Part shown: positions 11,040-23,541 of the stretch, one piece after another
Numbering within the stretch: the stretch's first letter is position 1
Layout: every line of letters starts with the position of its first letter
Assembly (NCBI GenBank): GCA_037042185.1
Contig: JAXQJY010000033.1
Location: 3,224,001 to 3,288,000 of the forward strand
Direction: 5' to 3'
DNA length: 64,000 bases
Source: Sordariomycetes sp. S80-01Y
Lineage: Eukaryota > Ascomycota > Sordariomycetes
Position numbers and translations under genes: made by a program
Notes under the pieces: generated by a model
Database searches by the model: none
What the model was told of the DNA's origin: nothing
Seen by the model: the letters and a program-made list of their open reading frames with translations, nothing else

Positions 11040-12328
11040 GTTGAAGGGCTTTCAAACGCCACTATGTGATGTTACCACCGCTGGAGGGCATGGTCTTGCA
11101 GGTATATACTTTCTGCTTTCCGTCTAGTTGGGCATGCAGCTCCGGGTCCCCGAAGGTGATGAACAGCTGCAGGGACGATCTCGTCCGTCGACGGTACATA
11201 CATCTCGTTTATGCAACGACGAGTAGTACATCTCCTAGCTAGTGCTATACATGATTGGCTGGGAGATGGCTGCTCAGAACTGATGGTACCCGACAATGTA
11301 ACATGATGGCACACTTCGCTGTGGCGGGAACCTGGGGCAGATGATCTTGAGTCAGGTGAAGCTGTCCCGCGCCCAATTGTATTAGAGAAGCTGAGGGCAG
11401 ACTGTTCGGTACAAAGAGCAAGATACAACGCTTCTCGGATATGGTACCGACGCTGAACTGGACGTATTTGGGTTTACCAGCTGCCGGTAAGAAGAACACC
11501 CCACTTTCTCTGGGGAATAAAATGTCTTTTAACTAAAGAAACAAACTGGCTTGGCATATTCCGAGGTTCTTGGAGGTCAGCACGTCGGAGCTCCATCATC
11601 TGACGTCGTCGCGACCACTCACTACCTCGAATCGTGCATTTAGTCTCGTGGTTTTGGGGATCGCGTGATCCGATGACGATCTCATGCATGTGGGAGAACA
11701 TTCCGAACTGTCCTCCATATGCAAAGCTTCTTCCGATAGCTCGCTCGGAGATACTTAGTATCAAGTTGAGCCGCAAATTTGAGTCTGAGTTAGTTAATGG
11801 GAGACTTGCAGGTTAAACCCGTCTTCTCGCACTTGAGCCCAGATCTTTCAGTCGTTTGCAAGGAATTGTGCGGAGACCCGTAGAGTTTGCTGAGTCGCTG
11901 GCGCTCGGCTTTGCTAGAAACCCAGCCTTACCGGGTGTTTGATGCCAATCAACGCACGCCAACCCCGCGTCTTTGAGCTCGGATGTCGGTAGTGAAATTG
12001 TCGGGCGACAGTATGTAAGCAGCTGGTCTTCGTAGCGAGGCAAAAGGGACAACAGCACAATGTGACGCGACAACGAACGCATGCTTAGTATAACATGGCG
12101 ATGGGTATCAGATGCGGCTCGTGATGCTTTGTGTGAAAGTTGAAAAGATTTGTCTATACCTACAACCGACCAAGGGTATCTCGACCTTGCCGTGTCATGA
12201 TGAACAGTGTATGAAATGTGTGCGCCGCGCGGCCGTTCGTCATATGTGCTTTCCACGGCCATATGCCAGGCCATCATCCCCAATGTGCTCTTCCCCTCTA
12301 TAGTGTCCAATGGCTTGAACAGATATGT
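11040..12328. other. Polygalacturonase upstream region, no gene seen
   Basis: This 1.29-kb spacer lies upstream of the polygalacturonase and downstream of the mitochondrial carrier. Apart from the TATA-like string close to the polygalacturonase start I see no convincing feature; the open frames present look random. Confidence 0.5.
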
Positions 12329-13632
12329 TCATAGCCTGGCCGCCTCCTCCTTGGCCCTTAGCGCCTTTCCTTCTTGCCTTGCTAAGTTGAGCTTCTCCAT
12401 GACAAACTCATAAGTAAGCATCGTTACCGTCGCAGCCGGTACCGCGCGGGTCATGTTTGTGCCCAGTCCGGCGTAAAAAGCTCTCCATCCTTCTTCGGCC
12501 AGTATGGTGCGGAAAGTCATAACTACGCCCCTATACTTTGGCGTCTCCAGCTTCGGCACTTGCTGCCCAGGAGCGATTCCCATTCCTTGCAGGTACGACT
12601 CCCCTGCCACTGGCCTCCTTTGCGTTTGCAAGCGTGTGCGAATTACCTCGTGGGGATACGTAGCGCTGCTTGCGAGGATCTTTGAGAGGATGGAGGCGGA
12701 CAGGATCCCCAGCCAATGTGACTTCTCACCCTTTGCCGGGGCTTCTCCCATGCCTTGCCCGGTAAATCGAGTCTTCAAGTATTCGTAGGTTGGAAACTGC
12801 ACGGCGACATGTGACAGGCCGAGGAGTGCAGGGGTCAGGCCTGAGTAGAAGGAGGCAATGCCTTCCGACGTATACATCTTCCGGGCTGCATCTATTGTAG
12901 AGTTATAATGCCAAGGGGTCGGCAGAGTCGGTCTGGCGGTAGGTGTGCTTCCCGTCTTTGGGAAAAGATCATGTCGGTGCTGTCGTGCTGAGGTGTTGCT
13001 CTGTGACATGAGCCGTGTCTTGATCACCCAGATGGGATTTGTTACAATCGTGCTGCTCCCACCTGCAACGATTGAAGACCAAAAGTTGATGGCATGTGTA
13101 TTCTCTGTCCATTGTTAGCAACCAATGCACATGAAATCCTGGCGAGCAACGTACCATAATACTGTGCCAGCACCGTCTTTGACTCGTTATACACAGTGAA
13201 CCACACCGCCCACGTGGGCAAATACCCAAGTACGATCGGACCCAAACCACGATACATCCCCCTTATCCCTTCTTCCCTCCAGATAACGCTCGCAGTGCCG
13301 ACCAGGCCGTTGTAGAGCTTAGGGTGGCCGGCATGTCTGCCCTTGTCTATTGGTGTGTACCCGCCTTGGGCTTGCAACTTGGTCTTGATGACATCCAATG
13401 GACAGGTGACTATGCCCGACGTGAAGCCGCCAATCGCTCCTGCCATGGCATTGAATTGAGAGTCCGCGGCACGTGCCGCCCATCTCTGCACCGGCACCGG
13501 CAGCCTTGACTCCTGCATTGCTGGGGTGGGCGTGTCTGTCGATGGGTCCTTCGCGGGCAGGGCATACGAGTGTACATATCCGTTGGGGGTGGCTGGCGAG
13601 CTTGCCTGGGATTCTCGCTGGTCGTGAGACAT
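12329..13632 (-). CDS. Mitochondrial carrier, NAD+/nucleotide (Ndt1-like) type
   Basis: Two exons, 13632-13155 and 13104-12329, encode 417 aa of the mitochondrial carrier family. The three tandem repeats are marked by CPLDVIKTKLQAQGG, NPIWVIKTRLM and YPHEVIRTRLQTQ. The PIW form in repeat two is typical of the NAD+/pyrimidine nucleotide/folate-FAD branch, and TCPLDVIKTKLQAQ resembles yeast Ndt1/Yia6, so NAD+ import across the inner membrane is the best guess; a pyrimidine nucleotide substrate is the main alternative. The 50-nt intron joins LAQYYEN to THAINFWSS. The ATG at 13632 is the first in frame; the frame is open further upstream but contains no ATG. The N-terminal ~60 residues are polar and not conserved. 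Confidence 0.85.
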
Positions 13633-15122
13633 GCCACTGATGTTGTCGACGTGCTCGTCCCGGATGCGCGGGTTTGGTCGTAAAATCAGTCCTTGGTCGT
13701 CGGCCCGCAAGAGGGGAGAACTCGGCTCGAGAAGATCTTGTGTGACGGTGTGACGTCCGTGTTTCGTGTCGCCTCGATCGTTGGTTGCTCTCTTAGCAGG
13801 CCTCGCCCATCGGCTCCAAGGTCACCACAGCACGGAAGCCCCAACCGCAGCGGGGAACTCCCAGCAAAGTGACCGCTCTCGTCAGCGAACGCCGCCCATT
13901 TGCGAAGGTAAGCAACAGCGAGGCGTATCGTAGCGGGGGATTACGAGCAATGGTCAATCACTCGTCGTCGGCTGGATCGTCGTGGTCGTCGGGGTGAGGG
14001 TGACGAAGAGGGGAGTCTGGAGGAGCGGTTGAGAGTGGGTGCGATGAGGTGAGGAAATTCGGCCTTCTCCACCCTCGGCCAAGTTGGAAAGTTGGAGACC
14101 GGCACCGGACCTGGTATTTCGCAGCACCTTACGCTGAATCCCGCTCAGATATACAGATATATAGTAGACGAAAAAACAATCTGCGGTCTAGGCTGTAGGT
14201 CAGAGGCAATCTGGGGTTTCAAGGATTCTTAGAAGGTGGTGAAGTAGGCCCTCAATGTTTGCCCTTACAACGGCCGTTGGCAGGTACAACCACGGCTTCA
14301 CTTGCCCGGCCGGGAATGCAGCTTCAAGACGGGACTACGGTGTGGCTTTTGAGTCAAAACATCGGTTGGAAAAGAGCAACCTAGACAATCCGAGACAGGC
14401 AAAATCACTATGCTGTTGCAATCACTCAGGCAAGCTCTTCAACCTCCCAGCGCGCGTCTTCACGTGGAGCGCCTCACTAACCGCTTCCGCGGCTGGCCCA
14501 AGCCTACACCAACCAACCCAGTCCACTCTCGCTCCGCAGTAGCGCAAACTCGATAGCGGCTTAACAAGCGTTGGGAAAACGAAGCTATCGCTTGCAATGT
14601 TTGAGAGCTTGCTGCGTGTATCTGCAAATTATACACGAAGTTTACCTGCACTGTCATTTGCGCTTGAGAGCCAACGATCTGTGTCAAGAGCCCGAGGTCT
14701 CGCGAGGTTCCGCCGACTTGTGACGCCATTTCGAGCCGGTTGCGGCCGATAAGAGCTAAACACCTGACGACCTCCGCCGCGGGATAGCCGCGACGGGAGG
14801 CATGGCAACATGATGTGATCTCACAATCTCAAGCGATTGCATTGGGCGCATGAAAACTCTTCTCTTCTCACTAAGCCGTCATAAATCATGCGACCCAAAA
14901 GCGAGGTGCAGCATTGTTGAAGCTTTCGCGCCTTAGTTTGTCCAAGTCCCACATGGGCTGCTTACATAAATGTCCAAGTCCAATCCGAATCCTCCCATTC
15001 CAATTACGCTCCCTCGCATCACGTGATCACTCGCAAATCCCAACTTTTGCCGAACCTCCAGATAATACACGGCATCACGATATACCTCAACGCCTCATCG
15101 ACCACCACCCCGAATCGCAACG
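13633..15122. other. Divergent promoter region, carrier and QCR7
   Basis: About 1.5 kb between divergent start codons of two mitochondrial genes. An AT-rich ATATACAGATATATAG stretch lies near 14150. No coding sequence, RNA gene or repeat could be supported. Confidence 0.5.
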
Positions 15123-15718
15123 ATGGTCTCCCTCGCCCCCTTCGTCCGTGCTCGCCCCTGGCTGCACAAGGCCCTCGCGCCCATGGCCAACTGGTACGTC
15201 AACGCCGCTGGGTACCGCAAGATGGGTCTCCGGTAAGTTTTCTGGTCCCTCGCCCTCTGTCGGGAAAGCGAAGCAATCTACCCGCAAGCAGCTATTATGC
15301 ATTGTTTGGTGGAGCAATTGAGCAAGGAATTGAGGCCGGGAACGCAGTCGGAGCGAGGTTGGCAAGAGAAGATGAGCTAACGCGGAGGTGGCAGATACGA
15401 CGACCTGTACGAGGAGGAGCGCGAAGCCGTCCAGATTGCCCTCAGGCGTCTTTCGCCCAAGGAGGCTTACGAGCGTGTATACCGCATCCGCAGAGCAGCT
15501 CAGTGCAGCTACCAGCACAAGCTCCTGCCGAAGGAGGAGTGGACGACCAAGGAGACCGTATGTACCGCTGTCGTGACGCTAGCAGCAGTAGAGAAGAGAG
15601 GACTAACGCAAACCAGGACGTTCCCTACCTCGGCCCCATCATCAAGCAAGTCGAAGCCGAGCTCGCCGAGAAGGACGCCCTCGATGCCGCCTCCGTTCTC
15701 CCCAAGTCGGCCCACTAA
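15123..15718 (+). CDS. QCR7: Cytochrome b-c1 complex subunit 7 (complex III)
   Basis: Three exons, 15123-15232, 15395-15557 and 15617-15718, encode 124 aa, the usual length for Qcr7/UQCRB. The protein begins MVSLAPFVRARPWLHKALAP and continues through AGYRKMGLRYDDLYEEE, EAYERVYRIRRAAQCS and LPKEEWTTKETDVPYLGPII, all hallmark segments. It is a small matrix-side subunit of the respiratory ubiquinol-cytochrome c reductase, needed for assembly around cytochrome b. The first intron is 162 nt, long for this window; the second is 59 nt with a CTAAC branch site. It is convergent with the deubiquitinase gene. Confidence 0.95.
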
Positions 15719-16294
15719 GTCGATCAACTCGAAGCGAAACATGGGAGGGAAGGGTGTACACTATGATTAGATGAGGAGGCAGGCTGTCCTAGAATAGGGT
15801 GCTAGTCTTGTATATCCATGTATTGACCTCGGTTGATGCGCCACAATTCAACTTTCCTAGCGTCGATGCAAGTTAAGGGCCTGGCTTAACGTGATGTAAA
15901 GATGTACAATTGGATTCCGTGAAACTACGAGATCTAAGCTGGCAAGAGGAGCAACAGTCCCAGGATGGTGACCATTTCGTCTTGCGATAGATCGAAGATT
16001 CCACCAACCCAACCACCCCAGCTCGATGATTCGTTGAGAATCGCGCCTGACGCCAGACGCCTGGTTCGAGCAGCCAAGGGGTATCGCCTCCCCTCCCACC
16101 TCCAACACTCCCTCTTACGCCGCCCACGATACAGTACACGTACAACATTACCGACAGCTCTGCCACTCCATTTCCTCCCCAGACCCCTTCTATGATTGCT
16201 CATCTTTTCCCGCCCGTGTCGTGTAGCCTAACAATGGCCGTTAAGCACTGGCATACAACGACATTTGCGATCATCAACGCTGCCAGCTATTCAC
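15719..16294. other. Convergent 3' spacer
   Basis: A 576-bp spacer between the QCR7 and deubiquitinase stop codons. It should carry both 3' UTRs. Overlapping short minus-strand frames show no domain. Confidence 0.5.
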
Positions 16295-19168
16295 TCAGAC
16301 GCGCTGGTAAAACAATAGGTACGCAACCTTGTTGTCCTTCACGCTCTCTTTGTGATGCTTGCTCTTTGTAGCTGTGGCTCCTGTGCCATTGACGAGACTG
16401 CTCCATCGCTTCGTGTCCTTGCTGGAAGCTGTGACCTGCTTCCACTCATCCTCATCGTTATCGTCCTCTTCATCCTCTATGGCGCCGAAGCGGTTCGCCG
16501 CAGGGTTAGTAGCGGCAGCGGCTTCCCTCTCGTTGTTGGCCTTGTTCTCCTTCTCGGATCCGCTTTCTGCAACGTCCTCACTTCGGACGCGTCGGAGGAT
16601 GGTGTCATCCATTCGGAGCCAATCCTGGCCATCCTGACGACGAACATCAACAGTGTAGTGGCCGCCACTAGCGTTTTTGCCGTGGTGGTAGACAACGCTG
16701 ATGAGTCGGTATCTGGGCATCGCCCCGTTGCCGATCGTAGCGCGCTTTTGGCGCGAAAGAACTTCGCGGGGTATCTCAAGGTCAAGCGGGTAGTCAATCT
16801 TCTTCCAGATCTTGACGGTGCCGTTGACCTCGGCATCGAACTTGAAGCGCTTCAGGTGAAGAATCAAAACAGGAGGCAGGGTCTCGATGAAGACCTGCTT
16901 GGTAGCCGAGGACTGGCCACCCCTCGACGAGGCAAAGTTGCCTTCGATGCGCTCGGTGCGCGTTATGCCACGCAGAGCATCGGAGACACTGTTGATGTCA
17001 GGCGCACCGATGTCGAGTTGGAGAGGCTGGTATGGTTCTGTGGTGATGGAGTCCTTTGAGCCCGGAACGCGGAACTCGGACCGGAGAAGACCGCCAAAGA
17101 TCCGATTGATCGGGGTAGGGGCGTTCGTCCCAGATGATCGCGAGACGGCTGCCTTCTGCTTTCGACCAACCTCAAGCCAGTCGTCAGTGTTCGCCTCGCC
17201 GTGAGTACTACCAGCATCGGACTGAGCCGACGCAAGGGACTGGGCTCCGCCCATAACGTGCAAACACTCCTCATCGAGAGCCTGAAGCAAGAAGCCAAGG
17301 AACTCCTCTGCATCCTGCTGGTGACCTCGCCTCATACTCGAGAATCGAGGAAGCTGCCTGATGGCTTCGTACACAAACTCTGGAGTAAACGGCTCGCCAA
17401 ACTTTTCGAGATCCTCGCCGCGAAGTGACTTTCGGAGCGCCTCAATGCTATCCGCTGACTTTTGTACCTTGAATTCGTGCATAAACATGATCCTGGGAAG
17501 AGTCAGCAAGAATGACGGGTTGGAAGTAACTCTAGTGTGGTACACACATGGCGTCAATGAGCGGCGTCTCGCTCTTGAAGCTGTGGGCAGCTCTTTTGCT
17601 GACTTGATCCAGAAGATCATAGAATGGTATACAAAACATCAAAACTTGCAAAATCTGGTCGAGTCAATAACGATGCCTTGGGAGTCATAGGGTGGTGACT
17701 TACAGAATTCATATAACACATGTTCCCCGTGTTGATCAGGCCACGAGGTTCAATGTAGGAAGTCTTCCCTCCACTGTTGACCTTGTAGGCGCGAATAGCC
17801 TCAGCTACCGAGCTGCTGCTCTTGCTAGCAAACGTTGATGTGGCCCCATTGCCATTTGGTACATCTCCGCTGACTGAAGACGCCGGAGACGCACCGTTTG
17901 CAGCAGCCGCCTGCTGTTGCCTCCTGGCAAAGAGATTCGCCCAGCTTGTAGGCTTTTGTGCCGGCGCGGGAGCAGACGCCGGTTCCTCCCCCGTGGCGTC
18001 ATCCTCCGCGACGATGATGGATGGGTCTGGATTCTGAGCCGTCGTCTCATCTTCCGCTGCCGCTAGCTTCTCAGCGTCGGCCGCCGCTTGCTTTGGTGTC
18101 GTCTTGGAAGGTAGCTTGGGGACAGCTGGAACAACCGGTTTCGGAGGCGTGGCGGTCTTGACAGTGTTTGCTGGTGATCGTGCATTCGGTGTCGTCGGTG
18201 AAGCAACCTTGTCAACAGCAGACGCAGTCTGCTTAGGGGTCCTTTGGACAGCGGGGTCGGTAGTCTGTGGCTGTGGCGTTTCTGAGTTGGCATCCTTGCT
18301 CTGCTCGACCGCGGCTTCGTGTTGCTCCACAGGAAGGGAGATGGTTTGGTTCTTAGCCATCGAAAGCCTCCGCCTCGAGGTTCTTTTCGGCTTGCTAGTC
18401 CACGACAGGTCAGGTCGTGAGCGCCAAGGGAGCTATAGTATGTTAGTGGAAAAGCTCAACCCGCTAAGCAACTTAACCTACAGGTGGACAGAAGGTGGGC
18501 AATAGAGTGCCTTGGAAAGTCTCAGGAGAAGCCACAGATGTAGGCGCGCTAGGAGGGGCAGTTTCCGCAACTTGAGGTGTCGGGGGCGTCTGAGCCGGCA
18601 ACATCTGAGAGCTGTGTGTCGAGCTGGGCGTCTGCGGCGGCATCGGAGCTGGGATCGGTGGGGGCTGGTATGGAGTCGATAGGTTTGGCGAGTGCTGAGA
18701 GAGGGGGCGAGAGTAGGTGGGAGGTACCGTCACTCCTGCCATGGGATGGAAGCTGTGCATAGCGGCAGGAGGCGACTGCGGATAGTGCTGATAGCCCATG
18801 TTAGGAGGCATTGCATATCCCCTCGGCCCAGGCATGCCCCCGTTCTGGTATTGCGGTGCCGGAGGCATCCCATAGTAGCCCTGCGGAGCGACATATGGCA
18901 TACCATAACCACCGTACATGTTCGGGGGACCACCCATGTGCTGAGGGTACTGTGGCGCGAATTGGTGCTGGCCCGGGTACGGATGGTGATGCGGAGGGCC
19001 TGGCTGCGGCGGCGGCGGCTGGTGCCTCCTTCTGGGCGGACCACCAGGATGCTGCGGTCCTTGACCCAGCGGAGGACCTCCAGGCATGTTGTCGACGGGC
19101 GGACCCATTCCGGAGGGCAGACCCTGCGGTGGAAGGTTTTGCCCAGCCGGCAGATGGCTTCTACTCAT
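16295..19168 (-). CDS. UBP3: Ubiquitin carboxyl-terminal hydrolase (Ubp3/USP10-like)
   Basis: Four exons, 19168-18482, 18432-17704, 17654-17548 and 17492-16295, encode 906 aa. Residues 1-229 are strongly Pro/Gln/Gly/Tyr-rich and probably disordered. Residues 230-250 carry LPWRSRPDLSW, a short conserved piece typical of fungal Ubp3. The USP catalytic domain fills about 455-906: Cys box GLINTGNMCYMNS with Cys468, QQDAEEFLGFLLQALDEE, and His box GGHYTVDVRRQDG followed by WLRMDD. Ubp3 with its cofactor Bre5 removes ubiquitin from Sec23 and other COPII/COPI, ribophagy and stress-response targets; no Bre5 gene is visible here. The exon-3 splice restores ILQVLMFCIPFYDLLDQVS. The protein is one gene, though the coding frame is broken into several pieces by the introns. 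Confidence 0.9.
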
Positions 19169-19882
19169 CGTGCCGGCTTGGGGTGGTAGCGACGATTACG
19201 GGTGCCGCGCAGTGAGTGTGCGACGGACCCGTAGATCGTCTGAGTCGCCGGAAGGGATATTTATATTGGCGCGCTCGCGTCGATCGGCCGGGTTGCGTAG
19301 TAGCGGGAGCTTGTGTCGTTGGTAGGGAGCGATGACGGTGATGTCGTCCGCGTGGTAGATGTTTCGTAGGTTCGGCACGCGACGGGGTGAAATCGGACGA
19401 CTCTGCACCAGCCGACACAGAGCAGCCGAAGCAAGTCTCTGATGAGAAGCGACGTCTTTTGGGGGGGATCGACCTGCAGACAGCCGTTCCACGTCGCGTT
19501 GTGGAAAGCTTGTTGGGTTGTCCTGTTTCCCGGCGCTGATTAAAATTTAGAAAGTAGTCAGCCACAGCCTTCGGCCGGTCAATTTCTGGGCCTGCGCTGG
19601 TGGGGGCTGTTAAGGCCTGTGGGACACCACCACCCAAGTCTTAGCAGCTGCTCCGTCACTACTCCGAATGTCTCACGGAGCTCGAACATCGCCTGTTCAA
19701 AAGGAGTGCAAAGTCTCACCAGAGGTCACGCAGTCGAAGACATTCGTTGGCGCCATTGTGAGGAACAAGCTACATTTTGGAGGCGCCACTATATCTTGAA
19801 TGCTCCAGGCCGCAATGACTGCCCGTCATGTACGCTCTGCCCCTTTAAGCCATTCCGAGAGATGTGTTGCTCCCTCTTCCAC
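19169..19882. other. Deubiquitinase promoter / SAE2 3' region
   Basis: A 714-bp spacer with no supported gene. Overlapping frames on both strands show no domain. Confidence 0.5.
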
Positions 19883-22044
19883 TCACTCGTCTCTAAAGAG
19901 CCATCGTCCACCAGGCTTCATTGCTTCTCGACGTCGTTCCTGTACTTTTTTCTTCTCTCGTCGCGCGGCTTCTTCCCTCTCTACCTCGATTTCCTGGGTG
20001 CTGGGAAAGTCGAATTGCCAAAATCCAGGCGGCGAGCGCATCCGCGACGTGTGGTGTTTATGCTTGCCATGCTTATTGGCAAGCTGCTGCATCCGCGCCT
20101 CGATCCAGGTATCTTTGCGCTGCTGACGAGACATTCCATTCAATCGGTAGGCATATTCGCCAAGGTACTCCTCGAGTAACCTCTGCTCGCTCTGTCGCCA
20201 TTCGCCCCTGTGGGGATCATCGGGATACTCCGATTCTGCTAGGGCTTTGAAGTGCGGTCCGCAGCAGTGTTCGTCTACGCACCCAGGGAGCGCCGCACGC
20301 TCCTCCTTGTCTCTCACGACTTCCGAGAAGGCGTAGTCATGCCCTTTGTTGGCTTGTGGGTTAATCCTGAAGTCCTCCACTCGCAGCTGGGCAACAGGCT
20401 TGTTCCGCAGCAGCTCGCCGCCACGTGCCTTCTTGGGAGAAGCACTCTTCCTCCTCTTCCCAGCGGACTCTTGTACTTTGGGAAAGGTGTTGGTCGCGTC
20501 TGCAAGCGGTGTTCGCGATTGCGGCATCTGCAGGCCTGACGATCTTCCCAACGTCCGAGATATACTATCAAAAGGCAAAGCCCTCGGCTTGGGAACTCCG
20601 AGTTCGGTGGAGGGTGTTGTTGGGGCGTTGGGCTGGGGCCGAGGGCGCCGCTGGATGGGCGTTGGATCACCAGCAAGGGAAGGGCTGTTAAGCAACACGT
20701 CGAGGCGACCCTTAGTAGCTGATCGAGGAAGTTGTGCCCCGTTCCCCTCCCGCCTATCCACACTTCCATCTTCAGCCAAGTCCTGGATCCCAGCATCTAG
20801 CCCCTCTGTAAGGCGTTTGTCTGTTGGGTACGTAGTGGCAGACTGGGGTGGCAAACGCCTTTTTGCATTCACAGGCGTGAGGACAGTACTGGATATTGCA
20901 GGCGGCATGGCCTCACCACGGGCACGCTGTATCATATCTGCCCCCGATGCAGAGTTGACTGGGAACTTGGCGGGCTTTGAATCCCCAGCATGTGCGTATC
21001 CGGGCCATATAGCTGCCGGGGCGTCCTCGCCTTCGACAGATGGCACCATGCGCTGCGATGCATCCAGCTCCATTTGCCGTTGCTTCCTCGGAGTCCAGAT
21101 CGCGGACTGTGCTTGTCCCAGATCGATACTCTCATGAAGGTCGAAGTCGCAACGATGCAGCGACATCTCAGGACTCGATCGACTACTCTCTGTCTTAACG
21201 CGAGCAGCAGGTGTGTGTGTGTCCTCTTCAACGCGTTTCCTCTTGGTCGTACTTCGTTCGGAGACAAAGACCGGCGCGTCCGAAGAAGGTTCCTCCTTGA
21301 CGGCGACTTCTCTTTCTTCGTTGGCTGGCAATTTAGGCAGACCATCATCCAACCTGCCTTCAGGGTCCCTTTGTGTTGGACTTCCCTTAGCTGCGATTCG
21401 CGTCGCAGCTGGTACATCGGACACGTCTGCAGGTAACGGCTCTTGGGCTTCGCCGGATAGGCCGTCCGAGGTGACGCTCCCTTCTTCCCGTGTTGGATTT
21501 GGAGATTTAAGCTCACTGTGCGAGCGCTGCGCCGTTTCGACTCCCTGAGAGTTTGCATCGAAGATTTGAATGTCGTGCTTCTGCTCAGCTTTCGATATCA
21601 GCTCCTGAAGTGTTTTCACTCTGTCCCTGAGCTCATTCCTCTCGTCTCTCAGCTTGTACCACCCCTCTTTCGTTTTTTTGTAGTTCTTATCCAAAGCCAC
21701 ATATTTTTGCTGCATGTTGGCGAACTTCAATTTCCAGTCAAGAATAGGAGCCTTCCTCTTCCGGCTCGACGCGTCGTCCATCGGGTCCTCGTCTTTGGGA
21801 GGCAAAGTCTGCCACTCCCAATCAACGCCTTCGCGCCCGTTTTCCCATCCTGGCGGCGGCTCTTCAGACGCTGTGCTTGTGCCTTTTTGGCCGAGTTCTG
21901 TTCAGTTAGTTGAGTGATGCCGTGTACAGCGCCTTTGCACTCACCAGCTCTGATGTCAGAGTCGATCTGCCTGCAGACGCCTTCGAGCGCTGTGAAAAGC
22001 GACGGCCGGCCTTTTTCGAACCAGCTCGACATATTGTCTGTCAT
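19883..22044 (-). CDS. SAE2: DNA end-resection factor Sae2/Ctp1/CtIP
   Basis: Two exons, 22044-21945 and 21897-19883, encode 704 aa. A coiled-coil-prone segment (about 70-125, WKLKFANMQQKYVALDKNYK onward) probably mediates oligomerisation. The diagnostic SAE2/CtIP domain is at the C terminus: DYAFSEVVRDKEERAALPGC, then HCCGPHFKALAES and SPPGFWQFDFPSTQE. The middle is long, polar and rich in Ser/Pro, with many potential CDK or checkpoint-kinase sites. The protein activates Mre11-Rad50-Nbs1/Xrs2 nuclease at double-strand breaks and in meiosis. The ATG at 22044 (MTDNMSSWFEKGRPSLF) is the first in frame; the 47-nt intron has a GTGAGT donor and CTAAC branch site. The gene is longer than yeast SAE2 (345 aa), as is usual in filamentous fungi. 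Confidence 0.92.
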
Positions 22045-23541
22045 GATTGACAACGCATCTCACCTTGGCCGGTTGAGGTGACACTATCCGATGAGAGATT
22101 CACGGGTCGCGAGGCTCGCCGTTCCGACGCGTCTCCACCACGGAACACGCCGCGTCCACTGGCTGTAGCCCAGAGTTACCTCAGCTCAGCCTTTCAGATT
22201 AAAGCGCGACATCACGTGAGTGTCGGCGCTAGCATGTTAAAGACCAACTCGCTTGCTCTTCACGCCCATTCGAGGTGAGCATATTTCCCAGACTTCAGGT
22301 ATCAGAATAAAAAGCAGTAATTTCACCTCAAAATCATAAGGCCGCCGGAAGCAGGTGGCATCCAATTGTGCTCTGGTCGTCAATCTGTGTCAACACTGTC
22401 CGGCCAATGAATAGCGGTGCAATTACGGGCAATGGGCTAGATCCCTGCGAGCTGCAGCTAGCCACTACATCTTGCGAGCTACATCTCTGAGACACCAAGA
22501 TATTGGACTGGTTGGCGAGCGAGAGTTATACTAGCATTGCACGACCTAACCCGCGCTTGACACGTTGCAGCCCAATCGGTTGGAGTTGACCTTGCAAGTG
22601 CAGGGTAGCGAGTCCAAGTCTCGGGCGGTGCGTGTATGTCTTGGTACTTGCATCTACCCCCGCTTCGACGTGCCGCGATAAAGCGATCACGGTCGGGAGC
22701 TAGTGATAGCAGTCCTGTGAGGCATTTCGGCCGAAATGATCACATGCATTCGCGCACTCGACAAGCAAGGCAAGGTAGCCAAGCGAATTGCTGCTCGCAT
22801 GTTGTGCACAGTGGCGTGGCCGGTCACGTGCGTTGCCCTCACTCCTGCCGCACCCATGGATACCGACCACCCGCAAAGCCCGGTTCTAGAAGCTACCAGG
22901 CGCTGGCCCGGTATTTTCAGTACTTAACGAGTTGGCGAGAGATAAATCCAACAGAAATCTCTGCTCGTCGAAACGGTAAAGAACCGAGTTTTCAAGAGCG
23001 GAGTAGACCCTTCGCATCTTAATTCGACCGTTGGAGGTCGAAGGACGATCCACCACAGATCTGATACGTGGCCCCCAATTGGTCCATCTCCACCGCATGC
23101 AAGTGCCTACCCCACAGCAGGCGAACCCTGAGCCAGTGGGCAATCAGCACTGTCAGCCAACTTGAGCGTTCCAGGTTGCCAGTGGCCGGCAAAAAGTCGC
23201 TACACCAGCAGCGCCAGCAAACCACTCGCCTCCCAAAATTCTCTTCTCTCCGCCACTGAACCCTGTTTCTCTTCACACTTTTCCTCGTCGTCGATTGAGC
23301 CTCAGTTGACGAATCCAATTCCTCTTTAACACTACAAGCTTCGACTGTGAGTTGTTCCTACCTCTCTGGTCCAGCGCTCAGTGTCGTCCTCTCTGTACTC
23401 CGTCGCCGTTGGTCTGAAGCGGTTATACCATTTTGGATGGCGTTGAAGATGACTTCACTCAAGTCCCTGGATCTTGCTTCCTTCCTCCTCAAGCGCTAAT
23501 ACGAGCCTCCCAGTAACTTTTGATCCCAAAAAACCTTCGCA
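22045..23541. other. Divergent promoter region, SAE2 and GIS2
   Basis: About 1.5 kb. The last 200 nt before GIS2 are pyrimidine-rich and contain a probable 5'-UTR intron, listed separately. No other gene is supported. Confidence 0.5.
23347..23513 (+). other. Probable 5'-UTR intron of GIS2
   Basis: A GTGAGT donor at 23347, a GCTAATA branch-like site near 23495 and a CTCCCAG acceptor ending at 23513 define a 167-nt candidate intron 28 nt before the start codon. UTR introns are common in highly expressed fungal genes; no transcript data are available here. Confidence 0.5.

Noticed and set aside
13633-13710. Longer N terminus for the mitochondrial carrier
   Set aside because: The frame is open but begins with TTG rather than ATG; the first ATG is at 13632.
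22636-23022. 128-codon + strand frame upstream of GIS2
   Set aside because: Random-looking composition, no domain, and located in the expected divergent promoter.
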